Assembly: GCF_029392815.1 (NCBI RefSeq)
Contig: NZ_CP113942.1
Coordinates: 1,984,001 to 2,048,000 of the forward strand
DNA length: 64,000 bases
DNA from: Bifidobacterium sp. ESL0682
Lineage (GTDB): Bacteria; Actinomycetota; Actinomycetes; Actinomycetales; Bifidobacteriaceae
Direction of reading: 5' to 3'
The translations under genes were made by a program, and so were the position numbers. Positions 26,801 through 36,935 of the stretch are shown piece after piece. Numbering within the stretch: the first letter of the stretch is position 1; every line of letters begins with the position of its first letter. The notes under the pieces were generated by a model. It ran no database searches, had not been told where the DNA came from, and saw only the letters and a program-made list of their open reading frames with translations.

Positions 26801-29800
26801 CACGAACACCACCGTGGGCGCCGGGTACACGCTCACCGCCACGCTGACCACCAAGGACCAATGGCGCGGCGACGGCACCGGAGACGTGTCCAGCACGACC
26901 ACCGAAAGCGCGTACACGCGCCCGGCCGTCACCCTCAAACTCGACCCCAACCCCGGCACCGGCAGCAGCCAGGGCGGGTCCGGCACCCTCACCGACGCCA
27001 GCTGGACCGGCAACGCGCAGCCCCTGTGGTCCGACGCCGGCGGCACCGCCACCTTCACCTACCCGTCCAGCACGGGCATGAGCGCGCCCGGCAAGCTGTT
27101 CCAGGGCTGGGCCGATACGGCCACCGCGACTTCGGCCGCCCACCAGCCCGGCTCCACCGAGACGTTCACCCAGCCCACCGGCACCCGCACCGTCACCCGC
27201 TACGCGGTATGGAAGACCGTGGCCGCGCCGACCGGCGCGAGCGCCTCGTGGTCGCATTCCGGCGGATACAGCAACGGCACGACCACGTTCGCGGCCTCGG
27301 GCCTGCCTACGGAGGCGACGGGCTGGCAGATCAGGTACAAGGCCGGCAGTAGCTGGTACTGGTGGGAGGCGCCAGGCAACACGCTCACGCCGTCCGACAC
27401 CTTCGCCACAAATACCGCCTTCACGCCGGGCGACGTCTGGACCGCGCAGGTCCGCTCGGTCGCCACCGACTCCGCGGGGGCCACGGTCACCAGCGCATGG
27501 AGCGGCGACATCACCGGGACCCTGCCCTACATGACCGTCACCCTGAAACCGGGCAGCCAGCAGGCGCCCGGCGGGGAGGCGACCGCCAAGGGCCTGGTCG
27601 ACGGCGCGGACCACAACGCGTACGCGACCCTGCCCGGAACCGTCGGCACCAAGCCCGACGGCCTCGACTTCAGCAACTGGGCCTCCCATCCGGACGGGTC
27701 CGGGGACAGCTACCGGCAGGGACCGGCCGCGATACCCGTCTCGGCAGGCTCCGCCGACGGGACCGGGCACTGGACCGCGACGCTCTACGCCAGGTGGTCC
27801 TACGTCAGCGACACACCCCCGCTCCGGGCCACTGCGACCAGCAGCCCGGATGGGACTGGTGGGGCGGCGACCACGGCCAGAAGCCCTCGATCGCCGGACT
27901 GGGAGGACGGCAGGACCGCTCCACCGTGTGCTACACCCTCAAGGACAACGGCAGCACCACGCCCGGCGGCCCGGGCAAGACGCTGCGCCTGACCGCGGGC
28001 ACCAGCCCCGACTACCAGGCCAGCGGCAACATCCCATGGGACAACGCCAAGAGCCAGATCACCCGGATCTCGATCGAGGGCGACCTGACCCTCACCGCCA
28101 GCTACTACCCCTACAACAACGACACCCCGTTCGGGCAGATGGACAACCTGACCGCCGTGGACGACAACCGCCACGACATCAACCTCGACCGCTCCGGCGG
28201 CGCCATGCTGTTCAACAACAACAGCACGATCGCCCGGCTGGACCTCGCCGCCTGGCACACCGACACCGCAACCAACCTGGGCGGCATGTTCAGCGGATGC
28301 GCCGACCTGCAACGGCTCGACGTGACCGGATGGAAACTGTCCGCCGCCAACAACATCAGCAGCATGTTCAGCAGGCTGTCCAGCCTTTCGCGGATCACCG
28401 GCCTGGAGACCTGGGACACCAGCCACGTCCAGGACATGGGATTCCTGTTCGAATACACCAACAGGGTCACCGACCTCGACCTGTCCGGCTGGGACACCGG
28501 CAGCCTCAGGAACGACTACACCTCGACACGCTACATGTTCCCCGCCGACCTGCAACGCCTCCGCCTCGGCCCCCACACCAGGATCGACGGCAGCCTCGCA
28601 TTCTACTACCTGGACACCGCCCACACATGGCACACATGGGACTGGCCCCAAGGCCACCACCCCGTCGACCAGGGACCCGTCACCGACCCCGCCGGCGCCG
28701 CCACGGCCGGCACGCTCGACGCCCTCAAGGCACGCGCCGCAAGCGCCGACCCCCAAGGCACCTACATCCGCACCGACACCACCGTCACCTACACCGACCT
28801 CAAATACGACCTCGCCGGCGGCACCGGCGACACCGGCCTGCCCACCACCGTGAGCACCACCGACACCACGGGACTCGCCATCGACACCACCTTCGCCGAC
28901 GGCACCTACACCGTCCCCGACACCGCCCCCTACCACATCACCGCCAACAGGCCCCACAGCCTGTACAACGGCTGGACGTTCGACACCAGCCAGGTGGCCG
29001 GCGGCACCGCCACGGTCAGCAACCACACGCTCACCGCACCCAAAGGCGCCACTGGTATTGCCGGCATCCAGGCCAGCTGGAACACGACGGCGGAGGCCGC
29101 GCCCGGCACGCCACAGGTCGCCACCGACACCCACACCACCGACAAGGGCTCGGCCACCGTGGGCGCCACCGCCACACTCAACCAGGCCCTGCCCGCACTG
29201 ACAGCCCTGCCCGCCTCCGGCCTCGACCCCGGACGGCCAGCCAGACCCGCCGTCGACGCCGGAGGCACCCTCACCATATGCGTGAAACCCTCCACCCAGA
29301 CCGGCAGCTACACGCCCGGGCAATGCCACACCAAGGCCAGCACCACCGGCGGATCGCAGACGGTCACGCCCGACGCGTTCACCCTGCCCGGCTCACTGAC
29401 CACGGGACAGGACACGACCTTCCCCGGACCGGGCGAAAGCTACGTGATGACCGCCTCGTACACGACCACCGACCCGCAGACACGCAACAGCGTGACCAGC
29501 GACGCCACCGGCACGGGCGGCGGGCTCGTGACCGGGACCCTGCCCTGGGTGCACGCGTCGTTCGACGCCAACAGCACGCACGGCGGCACCGGCACGGCGC
29601 CCGGCGAGCTGAAGTCCCTGGTCGACACCGGCAGCGGCAAGGCATGGATCAGACTGCCTACGCCACCGGCAGCATGGAGCCGGCCCACGCCGTGTTCACC
29701 GGCTGGTCCACAAGCGCGGAGGCCGTCCAGCCCGACCAGGGCATGAACGACCCCGCCCACCGCGACATCCAACTGCCCGCCACCCCCGGCTCCGCCGAAA

Positions 29801-30360
29801 CCGCGACGGCCCTGCACGCGGTCTGGCACACCCTGGTCGCCCCCACGATCACCGGCGCCACGCGCGACCCCGCCACCAACCAGGCCACCATCACCGGCGC
29901 CACCACCCCGTGGGACAGCCAGGATATCGTCCGGCTGACCCTCACCGGACTCGACGGGCAGTCCAACACCGCCACCAGCTACCTCTGGAACGCGTCCACC
30001 GACCCGGACGACGCCCAGGGCAACCCGCTCGCCTACGACGGCGCCACACCCCACGCCTGGAACCACGCCTTCACCGCCGCGCAACTGCCCCAAGGCGGCC
30101 GCTACACCGTCTACGCCCACGCCGACGCCGACGACACCGCCTGGCGCGGCGGCACCACCCGCACCGTCGGCAGCGAGGACGCCACCATCACCCTCACCAT
30201 CCCCGGCACCTACCAGCACCAGCTCCCGCTGACCGGAGGACGAAAGGACAAGGCCCTCCTCCTCGCCATCCTCATCGCCACAGCCGCCCTCCTGCTGGCC
30301 ACCGCACTGCGCGACAGGCGGCGCCGGGAAACCGGACGGGAGACCGGACGCGAGCAATGA
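23884..30360 (+). pseudogene. Very large LPxTG surface protein (BspA/DUF285 plus InlB-type repeats), in six frame segments
   Basis: Cell-wall protein of about 2150 aa if read through. In order: signal peptide (GVFRSIVALALCITNSAFIA), Ser/Pro/Gln-rich linker, an unrecognised Trp/Cys-rich ectodomain (to about 25080), many InlB-like modules (FTGWNTRADGYGTQYSP; xxLYAxWxx), a DUF285 leucine-rich block (28270-28520; WDTSHVQDM, LDLSGWDTGSL), more modules, then LPLTGGRK, a helix and an Arg-rich tail. Frame changes fall at 23945-23950 (C6; five C restores), 25281-25284 (C4), 25570-25574 (C5), 27816-27820 (C5) and about 29657; at the last four, one added base restores the protein. Coding strand is strikingly C-rich (ACC, GCC, GGC codons) against neighbours. 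ATG 23872 is an alternative start. Confidence 0.85.
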
Positions 30361-30400
30361 CGGCCATCAACGGCCCGCAACCACCAACCGAGTAAGAAAA

Positions 30401-30607
30401 GGCGTGGCCCGCAACCCACAGGGCCACGGGCCACGCCACCACATAGAAAGACTTCCCTCCGGGCAACAACCAACACCCGCCCGGAGGGAACACCAAACCG
30501 GACGCCGGCGACGGGACCAACAACCCAAACCAACCAACCCCGCCGCCGACGCCCAACCCCAACACAACAAATGGGCTCTCGATTCCAAAGATGGAACCGG
30601 GAGCCCA
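30401..30607. terminator. Three consecutive perfect or near-perfect hairpins
   Basis: Stem 1: GGCGTGGCCCG/CGGGCCACGCC (30401-30437). Stem 2: TTCCCTCCGGGC/GCCCGGAGGGAA (30453-30490). Stem 3: TGGGCTC...GAGCCCA (30572-30607), followed on the plus strand by ATATTATTT. Stem 1 has TTTTC on its minus-strand side. The cluster lies just after the large surface gene and probably insulates it. 30608-30922 holds no gene I can see. Confidence 0.5.
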
Positions 30608-30922
30608 ATATTATTTACGCGATATAAACTCCGCTCTAATAACCCCACAACAGACGGTGCACAACCCATACGCACCAGTTACGAAACATAAATAAGAACC
30701 CCAAAACCCAACACCGACGCAACAAACAAAACCCACCATGGCAACGACGCCAAAACCGCGTGAACCGCACACCCGCAGTCCAGCGGGCATTAAAAAACCA
30801 TCCGTCAGAACAACTGACGAATGGCCAAACGCAAGTTACTTATGCGGCCCTAAACCCCTGATCCCCAATTTTACCGCAAAAGCAACTAATTTATAAAAGC
30901 TTATATATGCAGCCAGCCCCTA

Positions 30923-31132
30923 TCAGGCCTTCTCTTCCGCATTCGGGCGAAGATTGGAATGGTGGCGCTTCAGATACTCCCCAACAGCCTCACGGATGAG
31001 CACAGAGGGACGAACACTCTCATCAGCCGCACCCGCAAGCACCCAATCAGCAAGCTCCGATGTAGCGCGCACGCACCATGTACGCTCCTGAAGCTGGCGC
31101 CCACCATGATGCGCCTTTACTGCCTTAGCCAT
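30923..31132 (-). CDS. Small ribbon-helix-helix-like (CopG/antitoxin-type) protein
   Basis: 69 aa. GGAGGTAGGAA precedes the ATG. The pattern RTWCVRATSELADWVLAGAADESVRPSVLIREAVGEYLKRHH has a short strand, a helix and a second helix beginning S-x-L-I-R-E-A-V, as in small RHH DNA-binding proteins and type II antitoxins. No toxin gene is adjacent on either side. It is isolated in AT-rich DNA. Confidence 0.55.
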   Translation of the reverse strand: MAKAVKAHHGGRQLQERTWCVRATSELADWVLAGAADESVRPSVLIREAVGEYLKRHHSNLRPNAEEKA

Positions 31133-31535
31133 TTCCTACCTCCGTAAAAATATAGGATTATTGTGTCATAGACCAACATATAGTATCACTTTTTTAGAAA
31201 AAAATTGGTATATTGTCCAATTAATTTCAGAAACAGAAACCAACCTGTAACACCAACCGATATGAAGCTTTATTCCACACCAACATTTTTAAAGGTAATA
31301 CCTATTTTAGGTTTGTCAATCCGTTTACGGCGTTTTGCGGAATTTGTCACACTAAAATTTTAATCGCAACGTGAGAATCATTGTTTTGACGCGATAAAAG
31401 CAATCAGGGCATCAAACGTTTAATGCCCTGATATATTACAGTTTTAACTGAAGAAAAACTTGCTTTTACCTGTTTATCAATTCTTGTAATGTAATATAGC
31501 TTACACCCATTTTACAATGGCAGCTTATATCCATT
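31133..31535. other. AT-rich intergenic region with one terminator-like hairpin
   Basis: The perfect inverted repeat ATCAGGGCAT/ATGCCCTGAT (31403-31432) may end the minus-strand permease gene that stops at 31536. Otherwise AT-rich with no gene seen; the right part of 31139-31260 probably holds the promoter of the small RHH gene. Confidence 0.45.
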
Positions 31536-33032
31536 TCAGTTCAGCAGGTCAACCGCTTCTTTGCCGCGATAACGAATCACGCTGTAGCCGCCAAAGAGGA
31601 CCAGCCAAATGAGGCCGGCGATAGCAGAACCGCGCGTATCGGAGGAGAGGAACAGCGTCACATAGATGAATACGAAGAAGATGATCGTCAGAGTGTTGGT
31701 GAACTTGTAGGCCGGCATCACGAAGCCATCCGCGTCGAAATCGGCGGACTGGCGGTAGCGCTGGTGGGCAATCATCGTCAGCACGTAGACGAAGATAATC
31801 ACGGCGCTGGAAGCCGAAGAGAAGAGCACGAACACGTTAGAAATCTGCGGAATCGCGTTAATAATCGGCGAAAGCAGGATGAAGCAGGCGGAGACCACGA
31901 TGGCACGCGCCGGAACCTTGCGCTTCGAGACGACACCGAGCGGACGCAGCACGGACGAGCTGGAGACCTCGGCAAGCTGGAAGAGGTGTCGGCCTGCGGA
32001 ATAGAGCAGCGAGTTGAGCGCGGAGGACGCGGCGGTGATAACCACGAAGAAGACGAGCGCCGAAGCCCAGTTGAGGCCTGCGTACTGGAAGACCATGATG
32101 AACGGGGAGGCGAAGGAACCGTCCTTGTTCGGCTTGAACGTGTGCCACGGCACGATGAGCATGATGGCGACGAGCGCGCCGACGTAGAAGATCAGGATTC
32201 GCATGATGATCTCGTTAATCGCCTTGGGGAGCACCTTGCGCGGGTTCTTCGTCTCGGAGACGGTGACGCCGACGAACTCGATCATCTCATAGGCGAAGAA
32301 GACCATCTGGAAGCTCATCAGGAAGGCCAGCCAACCGTTCGGAGCCATCGAGAGGCCACTGACGATATTGTCGAATCCGGCATGGCCTGCGGGGCTGACG
32401 TGGTCGACGCCGTGAATCTGGACGGCTGGATAATGGTAGCCGAGGAACACCATGACCAGCGCTGTGACGATGAGGCAGACGATCAGGGTAATTTTGATCA
32501 TCGAGAACCAGAATTCGGTCTCGCCGAACGCCTTGACCGCGATGAGGTTGATGATAGCGAGCACTGCGAGGAAGCAGACCTCGATCAGCGGCTGCCACTT
32601 GCGCAGGTCGTAACCGAAGGTGTCGAAGAAGGTGACGAAATACGTACCGACCGCGGTAATCTCGGAAAGGCCCATGAGAATCAAGACAATCCAATAGGTC
32701 CAGCCCGCGAAATGGCCCCAGCCAGGGCCGAGGTAGCGGCCGATGAAGTTGATGAACGTGTGCTGGTCGGGATCGTGGTACATCAGCTCGCCGATGGCGC
32801 GCATCAGCAGGAACATCATGACACCGACGAGAATATAGACCAAAATGATGCTGGGGCCGGTCAGCGCGATCGACTTGCCGGAGCCGAGGAAAAGGCCGGT
32901 GCCGATGGTGCCGCCGATGGCGATGAACTGGACGTGCCGGTTGCTCAGGCCTCGCTCGAGCTGGTTCGTCTCCTCACCGGCGCTGCCGCCGGAGGCCATA
33001 TTAGCGTTCTCGCCGTTATCCGATTCAGTCAT
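31536..33032 (-). CDS. Amino acid permease, APC superfamily (AAT family, CycA/GabP-like)
   Basis: Inner-membrane amino acid:H+ symporter, 498 aa from ATG 33032 (GAAGGGAAGAC before it; ATG 33053 has no such site). The N-terminal LERGLSNRHVQFIAIGGTIGTGLFLGSGK is the AAT-family signature, followed by LMRAIGELMYHDP and AFGETEFWFSMIKI; twelve helices expected. The motif set resembles D-alanine/D-serine/glycine (CycA) or GABA carriers. The precise substrate is uncertain. It appears to be monocistronic. Confidence 0.88.
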   Translation of the reverse strand: MTESDNGENANMASGGSAGEETNQLERGLSNRHVQFIAIGGTIGTGLFLGSGKSIALTGPSIILVYILVGVMMFLLMRAIGELMYHDPDQHTFINFIGRYLGPGWGHFAGWTYWIVLILMGLSEITAVGTYFVTFFDTFGYDLRKWQPLIEVCFLAVLAIINLIAVKAFGETEFWFSMIKITLIVCLIVTALVMVFLGYHYPAVQIHGVDHVSPAGHAGFDNIVSGLSMAPNGWLAFLMSFQMVFFAYEMIEFVGVTVSETKNPRKVLPKAINEIIMRILIFYVGALVAIMLIVPWHTFKPNKDGSFASPFIMVFQYAGLNWASALVFFVVITAASSALNSLLYSAGRHLFQLAEVSSSSVLRPLGVVSKRKVPARAIVVSACFILLSPIINAIPQISNVFVLFSSASSAVIIFVYVLTMIAHQRYRQSADFDADGFVMPAYKFTNTLTIIFFVFIYVTLFLSSDTRGSAIAGLIWLVLFGGYSVIRYRGKEAVDLLN

Positions 33033-33400
33033 GTCTTCCCTTCGCATAGTCATGCTTACTTACCCAATAGTGAATAGAGTACGCCAAAGTAGATAACATC
33101 AACATTTCGTGCTATGTTTCTGTGGCACTTGTTGCAAGAACAATACATATCTCTCATGAAATCACAGAAAACATCAGACAATCCCTTCATCCTTTATAAG
33201 ATTTGCCGCTGCGCCCTTATTTTGGGCCTAGTTTTTAAAATTTACATTCGAATCTGGCATTAAGAAATACAAGATAGTTCATTATATGAGATTTTAACTG
33301 CATAACATTTTATTATTCAATATACTTGAAAGCGTTAAAAGCCACCACTGCCTCTCAACGATGCACACTAGGGTGGCACTTTCATGCCCAAAGGAGCGCC
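33033..33400. other. AT-rich divergent intergenic region
   Basis: It separates the minus-strand permease from the plus-strand Abi gene. AT-rich, with no gene or clear hairpin recognised; both promoters are presumably here. Confidence 0.3.
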
Positions 33401-34392
33401 ATGACCGGGAACACAGAAATCACGACGCTGACCTCTTATCCTGAACACGGCGCGAAGACTCCATTAGAATTAGCGACAAAACTCATTGAAGGCAATTTGC
33501 AGGGCATAGCGAAAGAGCCCTTGAGCCGTTATCTGTCACAAATCGGTTACTACCGACTAAAAGGATATTGGTATCCTTTCCTTACTCCCGATACTTCAAA
33601 TCAGGCAAAACGCATTTTGCCTTTTATCGAGGGGACAAATTTTAACGAAATCTTAGAAAGATATCACTTCGACCAAGAATTACGTGTGCTTGTTTTTAGC
33701 GGAATTGTGCCGATTGAGATTTTTTGAAAAGCTATCTGGCAACCGAGCTATCAAAATCAACTGGACCTTTTGGCTATATGACCCCCGAAGGATTACCAAA
33801 CCTAACATACTATGGTTGGGTCGATTGCCAACAGAAACTCAAAGTCAGATATTCGAAATCGAATGCACCATATATTAAGCACTTCAAGGAAACCTACAAC
33901 AATCCATTACCTCCGTATTGGATGATAGTTGGATGTCTGACTTACGGTGAGCTAAAACAATACTTTTTCTCTGGAGCACCGCTCGAAATACAACGTCATC
34001 TCGCTGCAAAGCTTCATATCATCACACCGAACTCAAACCCCGAATTCAATGGGAGTGTCAAAATCCTAGCGAGCTGGCTGGAAGCCATACGCCGAGCTAG
34101 AAACATGGTGGCTCATCACGAACGTTTTTGGGATACGCCAAATCTTGCTTTCACTTTTCCAAAGCATCGAAGCGGTGCGCATGCAAAAACGTGGTGGGGC
34201 AACGATTGGGATTTTCTGCGCGAGAAAAAGGGAACCGCCGCATTTTTGACTATGGAAAATTATCTGCTCAAACAAATAGGCAATACGACCTGGCAGCAAA
34301 AATTCATTGACCTCATCAATCAATATCCAAACATTCCGTTGGATCAGATGGGCTTCCCCGAAAATTGGCAGGAAATGAAGCTGTGGCAATAA
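33401..34392 (+). pseudogene. Abi_2/AbiD-AbiF family abortive infection protein (HEPN), split by a T-run frameshift
   Basis: Anti-phage type protein of about 330 aa read across two frames. ATG 33401 has AAAGGAG upstream. The first part contains LSRYLSQIGYYRLKGYWYPFL, the Abi_2 signature. The second contains RARNMVAHHERFWD, an R-x4-H HEPN ribonuclease motif. The first frame stops at 33727 inside a run of six T (33720-33725); a seventh T gives PIEIFLKSYLATELSK and joins the halves. Codon use is more AT-rich than the neighbours, consistent with horizontal acquisition. It could be an error, a genuine break or a slippage switch. Confidence 0.8.
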
Positions 34393-34717
34393 AGCCCGGA
34401 ACAGCGCACGGCAAACTCGGCATCACCAATATGTCTACTGCACCTATAGGAGCTAATACGCCCGCTCATCGAACCACAGGAATATATCTCTGCACACAAG
34501 GTGCCGCGAATCGCCATACCTCGAATCTATTGACTGCAAATATCCTTTTGCCCTCCTACACTGCAAGAGTTGGGGAATTTTTAGGCGAGCCATAAATTTC
34601 AGCCGTCAATTGCGGTAGAACAGTTCACAGATTTATTTCCACTGAAAATCAGCATGTCGAAAATATGGCATGCAATATATAGCACGAGCAGGGAATCCCG
34701 TGAAAGAGGAGCGCCAC
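34393..34717. other. Intergenic region before the lysine-type permease
   Basis: No gene recognised. AGAGGAGCGCCAC at 34703-34717 is the ribosome site for the next gene. The interval is likely to hold its promoter and the end of the abi transcript. Confidence 0.3.
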
Positions 34718-36277
34718 ATGACTAGCCAGTCGGGCACAATAACAGGCAATAGCAGTACCAGCGCAAACGTAAGCACTAGCGCAAGCACCGGCACCAGCGG
34801 CAAACCACAAAAACACGGCGGCAACGGCGTCGTCCGCAAACTCAAGACGCGTCACATCTCGATGATCGCGCTCGGCGGATGCATCGGCACCGGCCTCTTT
34901 ATGACCTCCGGCGGCACCATCGCGCAGGCCGGACCGGGCGGCGGACTCGTTGCCTACGCGGCCATGGGCGTCATGATCTACTTCCTGATGACCAGCCTCG
35001 GCGAACTTGCAACCAACATGCCCGTCTCTGGCTCGTTCGCGGTGTATAGCACCAAATACGTCGACCCCGCGCTGGGCTTTGCGATGGGCTGGGACTACTG
35101 GCTCAACTGGGCCATCGCGGGCGCAACCGATATCTCGACCGCCGCACTTTTGATGCAGTATTGGTTCCCGAAGTCGCCGGGCTGGGTGTGGAGCCTGACG
35201 ATGCTCGTCATCATCTTCTGCCTCAACGCCTTCGTGGTCTCTGCGTTCGGCGAGACGGAATTCTGGCTGGCGCTCATCAAGGTCGTCACCATCATCATCT
35301 TCATCGTCATCGGCCTGTTGATGATCTGCGGCATCATGTTCCAGCCGGCCATCGGCTTCAAGAACTTTACATATAAAGGCGGTCCGTTCATCGGCGGCAT
35401 GCCCGCAATCATGGGCGTCTTCCTCATCGCCGGCTACTCGTTCCAGGGCACCGAGGTCGTGGGCGTCACCGCCGGCGAATCCGAGAACCCGAGCCAGGCC
35501 GTGCCGAAGGCCATCAACAACGTCTTCTGGCGCATTGTGCTCTTCTATTTGCTTTCGATTTTCGTCATCGCGGCGATTATCCCTTACACCGACCCGAACC
35601 TGCTCGGCGCCTCCGACACCAACGTTGCGATGTCGCCGTTCACCATCGTCTTTGAAAAGGCCGGATTGGCCGGAGCTGCCAGCATCATGAATGCCGTGGT
35701 GCTGACCTCGATCCTGTCGGCCGTCAACACCGGTGCCTACGCCTCCAGCCGCATGCTCTACGGTATGGCAAAGGACGGCTATGCCCCGAAGTTCCTCGGA
35801 ACCACCACCAAACGCGGCGTGCCGCTGGCGGCGCTCATCACCACGCTTTGCGTCGAGGCCTTGGCCTTCTCGTCCAGCATTTTCGGCCCGAAATTCTATA
35901 TGTGGCTTGTCACCGCAACCGGCCTGACAGGCTTCATCTCATGGATCGGTATCGCGTTGAGTCATTTCCGTTTCCGTCGCGCGTTCAAGCTGCAAGGCCA
36001 CAAGCTTTCGGAACTCAAGTACCATGCAAAGCTCTTCCCGCTCGGTCCGATTCTCGCCATTGTTATCTGCCTGGTCGTGATCTGCGGGCAGGATATCCCA
36101 GCATTCGCGTCTGGCAACTGGGGCGAAATCCTGATGACCTACTTCAGCGTCATTCTCGTCGCCATCCTCTACTTCGGCTTCAAGTTCACGCACCACACCC
36201 ACATCGTCAAGCTCGAGGACATGGACGTCTCCTCCGCCCGCCCCGAGGTGCTGAAACAACAGCCAGAAGAAGCATAG
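34718..36277 (+). CDS. Amino acid permease, APC superfamily (LysP-like)
   Basis: Inner-membrane amino acid carrier, 519 aa from ATG 34718, chosen because AGAGGAG precedes it; ATG 34670 lacks a site. A Ser/Thr-rich N-terminal tail of about 40 residues precedes KLKTRHISMIALGGCIGTGLFMTSGG and GSFAVYSTKYVDPALGFAMGWDYWLNW, both typical of LysP-type permeases. GTEVVGVTAGESENPSQAVPKAIN is the family's helix 6 loop. Lysine specificity is plausible but not proven. A strong terminator follows at 36363. Confidence 0.88.
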   Translation: MTSQSGTITGNSSTSANVSTSASTGTSGKPQKHGGNGVVRKLKTRHISMIALGGCIGTGLFMTSGGTIAQAGPGGGLVAYAAMGVMIYFLMTSLGELATNMPVSGSFAVYSTKYVDPALGFAMGWDYWLNWAIAGATDISTAALLMQYWFPKSPGWVWSLTMLVIIFCLNAFVVSAFGETEFWLALIKVVTIIIFIVIGLLMICGIMFQPAIGFKNFTYKGGPFIGGMPAIMGVFLIAGYSFQGTEVVGVTAGESENPSQAVPKAINNVFWRIVLFYLLSIFVIAAIIPYTDPNLLGASDTNVAMSPFTIVFEKAGLAGAASIMNAVVLTSILSAVNTGAYASSRMLYGMAKDGYAPKFLGTTTKRGVPLAALITTLCVEALAFSSSIFGPKFYMWLVTATGLTGFISWIGIALSHFRFRRAFKLQGHKLSELKYHAKLFPLGPILAIVICLVVICGQDIPAFASGNWGEILMTYFSVILVAILYFGFKFTHHTHIVKLEDMDVSSARPEVLKQQPEEA

Positions 36278-36362
36278 ACAATCGCCAAGTAAATATTGCC
36301 AGCTCCAAGGAGATATTTCTGACTGATCATCGTTTAAAAGGCATCGAAGCAGATAGGGAATA

Positions 36363-36409
36363 TGGGCGCCGGTCCACACAGCAGCAATCTCTGTGAAGAC
36401 CGGCGCCCA
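36363..36409 (+). terminator. Terminator after the LysP-like permease
   Basis: TGGGCGCCGGTC pairs with GACCGGCGCCCA across a loop of about 23 bases, followed by ATTCATT. It is 85 bases beyond the permease stop. Confidence 0.6.
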
Positions 36410-36452
36410 ATTCATTGAACTGAGTTGATTTGCTGGAGATTTTACCTTTTAA

Positions 36453-36484
36453 TTGTTTGCAATATTATGCTATTGTTATAACAA
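36453..36484 (+). promoter_or_regulatory. Promoter with embedded operator for the DinJ-type antitoxin
   Basis: -35 TTGTTT (36453-36458), 17-base spacer, -10 TTATAA (36476-36481). The -10 box lies inside the perfect palindrome TTGTTATAACAA (36473-36484), as expected for an autoregulated antitoxin promoter. Confidence 0.55.
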
Positions 36485-36508
36485 CGCAAACGGTATTGAA
36501 AGGCAACA

Positions 36509-36766
36509 ATGACTACAACGACCATCAGCTTCAGGACAGACAAAACCACCAAAGAACAAGCCAAAGCGCTGTATGCCGAAATGGGTATGGATCTCTCGAC
36601 CGCCATCAATATTTTTCTGCGTCAGTCAATCACTGACAACGCTATGCCATTCCGCGTCACACGCGACAAGCCCGAAAATATTGCCGCCCGCCGTCAGGCC
36701 GAACGTCACGAAGGAAAAACCTTCCAATCAGTAGACGACCTGATGGAGGATTTGAGCCATGCTTAA
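36509..36766 (+). CDS. RelB/DinJ family antitoxin (orphan)
   Basis: 85 aa. ISFRTDKTTKEQAKALYAEMGMDLSTAINIFLRQSI is the standard DinJ ribbon-helix-helix dimerisation and DNA-binding module, and the C-terminal half (ARRQAERHEGKTFQSVDDLMEDL) is the toxin-neutralising tail. A GAAAGGCAACA stretch precedes the ATG. The following gene overlaps its end by eight bases (ATGCTTAA) but is only a toxin stub, so this antitoxin has no local partner. It may still repress its own promoter. Confidence 0.88.
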   Translation: MTTTTISFRTDKTTKEQAKALYAEMGMDLSTAINIFLRQSITDNAMPFRVTRDKPENIAARRQAERHEGKTFQSVDDLMEDLSHA

Positions 36767-36860
36767 TTCAGTCTTCCGCACCATGCAATTCAAGCGCAAA
36801 ACCACTACGAATAAGCAAAGGGGTTGCCATCAAGCCGAAACCTGGTGGCAACCCCTTTGA
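36759..36860 (+). pseudogene. Truncated YafQ-type toxin stub
   Basis: The frame begins MLNSVFRTMQFKRK, like the first residues of YafQ toxins (an initial strand followed by basic FKR). After about 14 codons similarity ends and the sequence runs into the ilvC terminator, stopping after 33 codons. The catalytic core is absent. The overlapping start with the antitoxin gene shows it is the remains of a DinJ-YafQ operon cut from the right. Confidence 0.6.
36817..36858 (-). terminator. Terminator, probably of ilvC
   Basis: Thirteen-base perfect arms AAAGGGGTTGCCA / TGGCAACCCCTTT. On the minus strand it is followed by GCTTATTCG. It lies 78 bases beyond the ilvC stop and is fused to the toxin stub on the other strand. 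Confidence 0.55.
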
Positions 36861-36935
36861 ACGTCTAGGCTGACGAGCGCAAACGCTCAGACAGCTGGGA
36901 CGAACGGCCTTAACGGCTCAACGTGAGCAAACAGC

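Noticed and set aside
25527..30357. Several long minus-strand frames opposite the giant surface gene
   Set aside because: Gly/Val/Ala-rich shadows created by the C-rich coding strand; no motifs.
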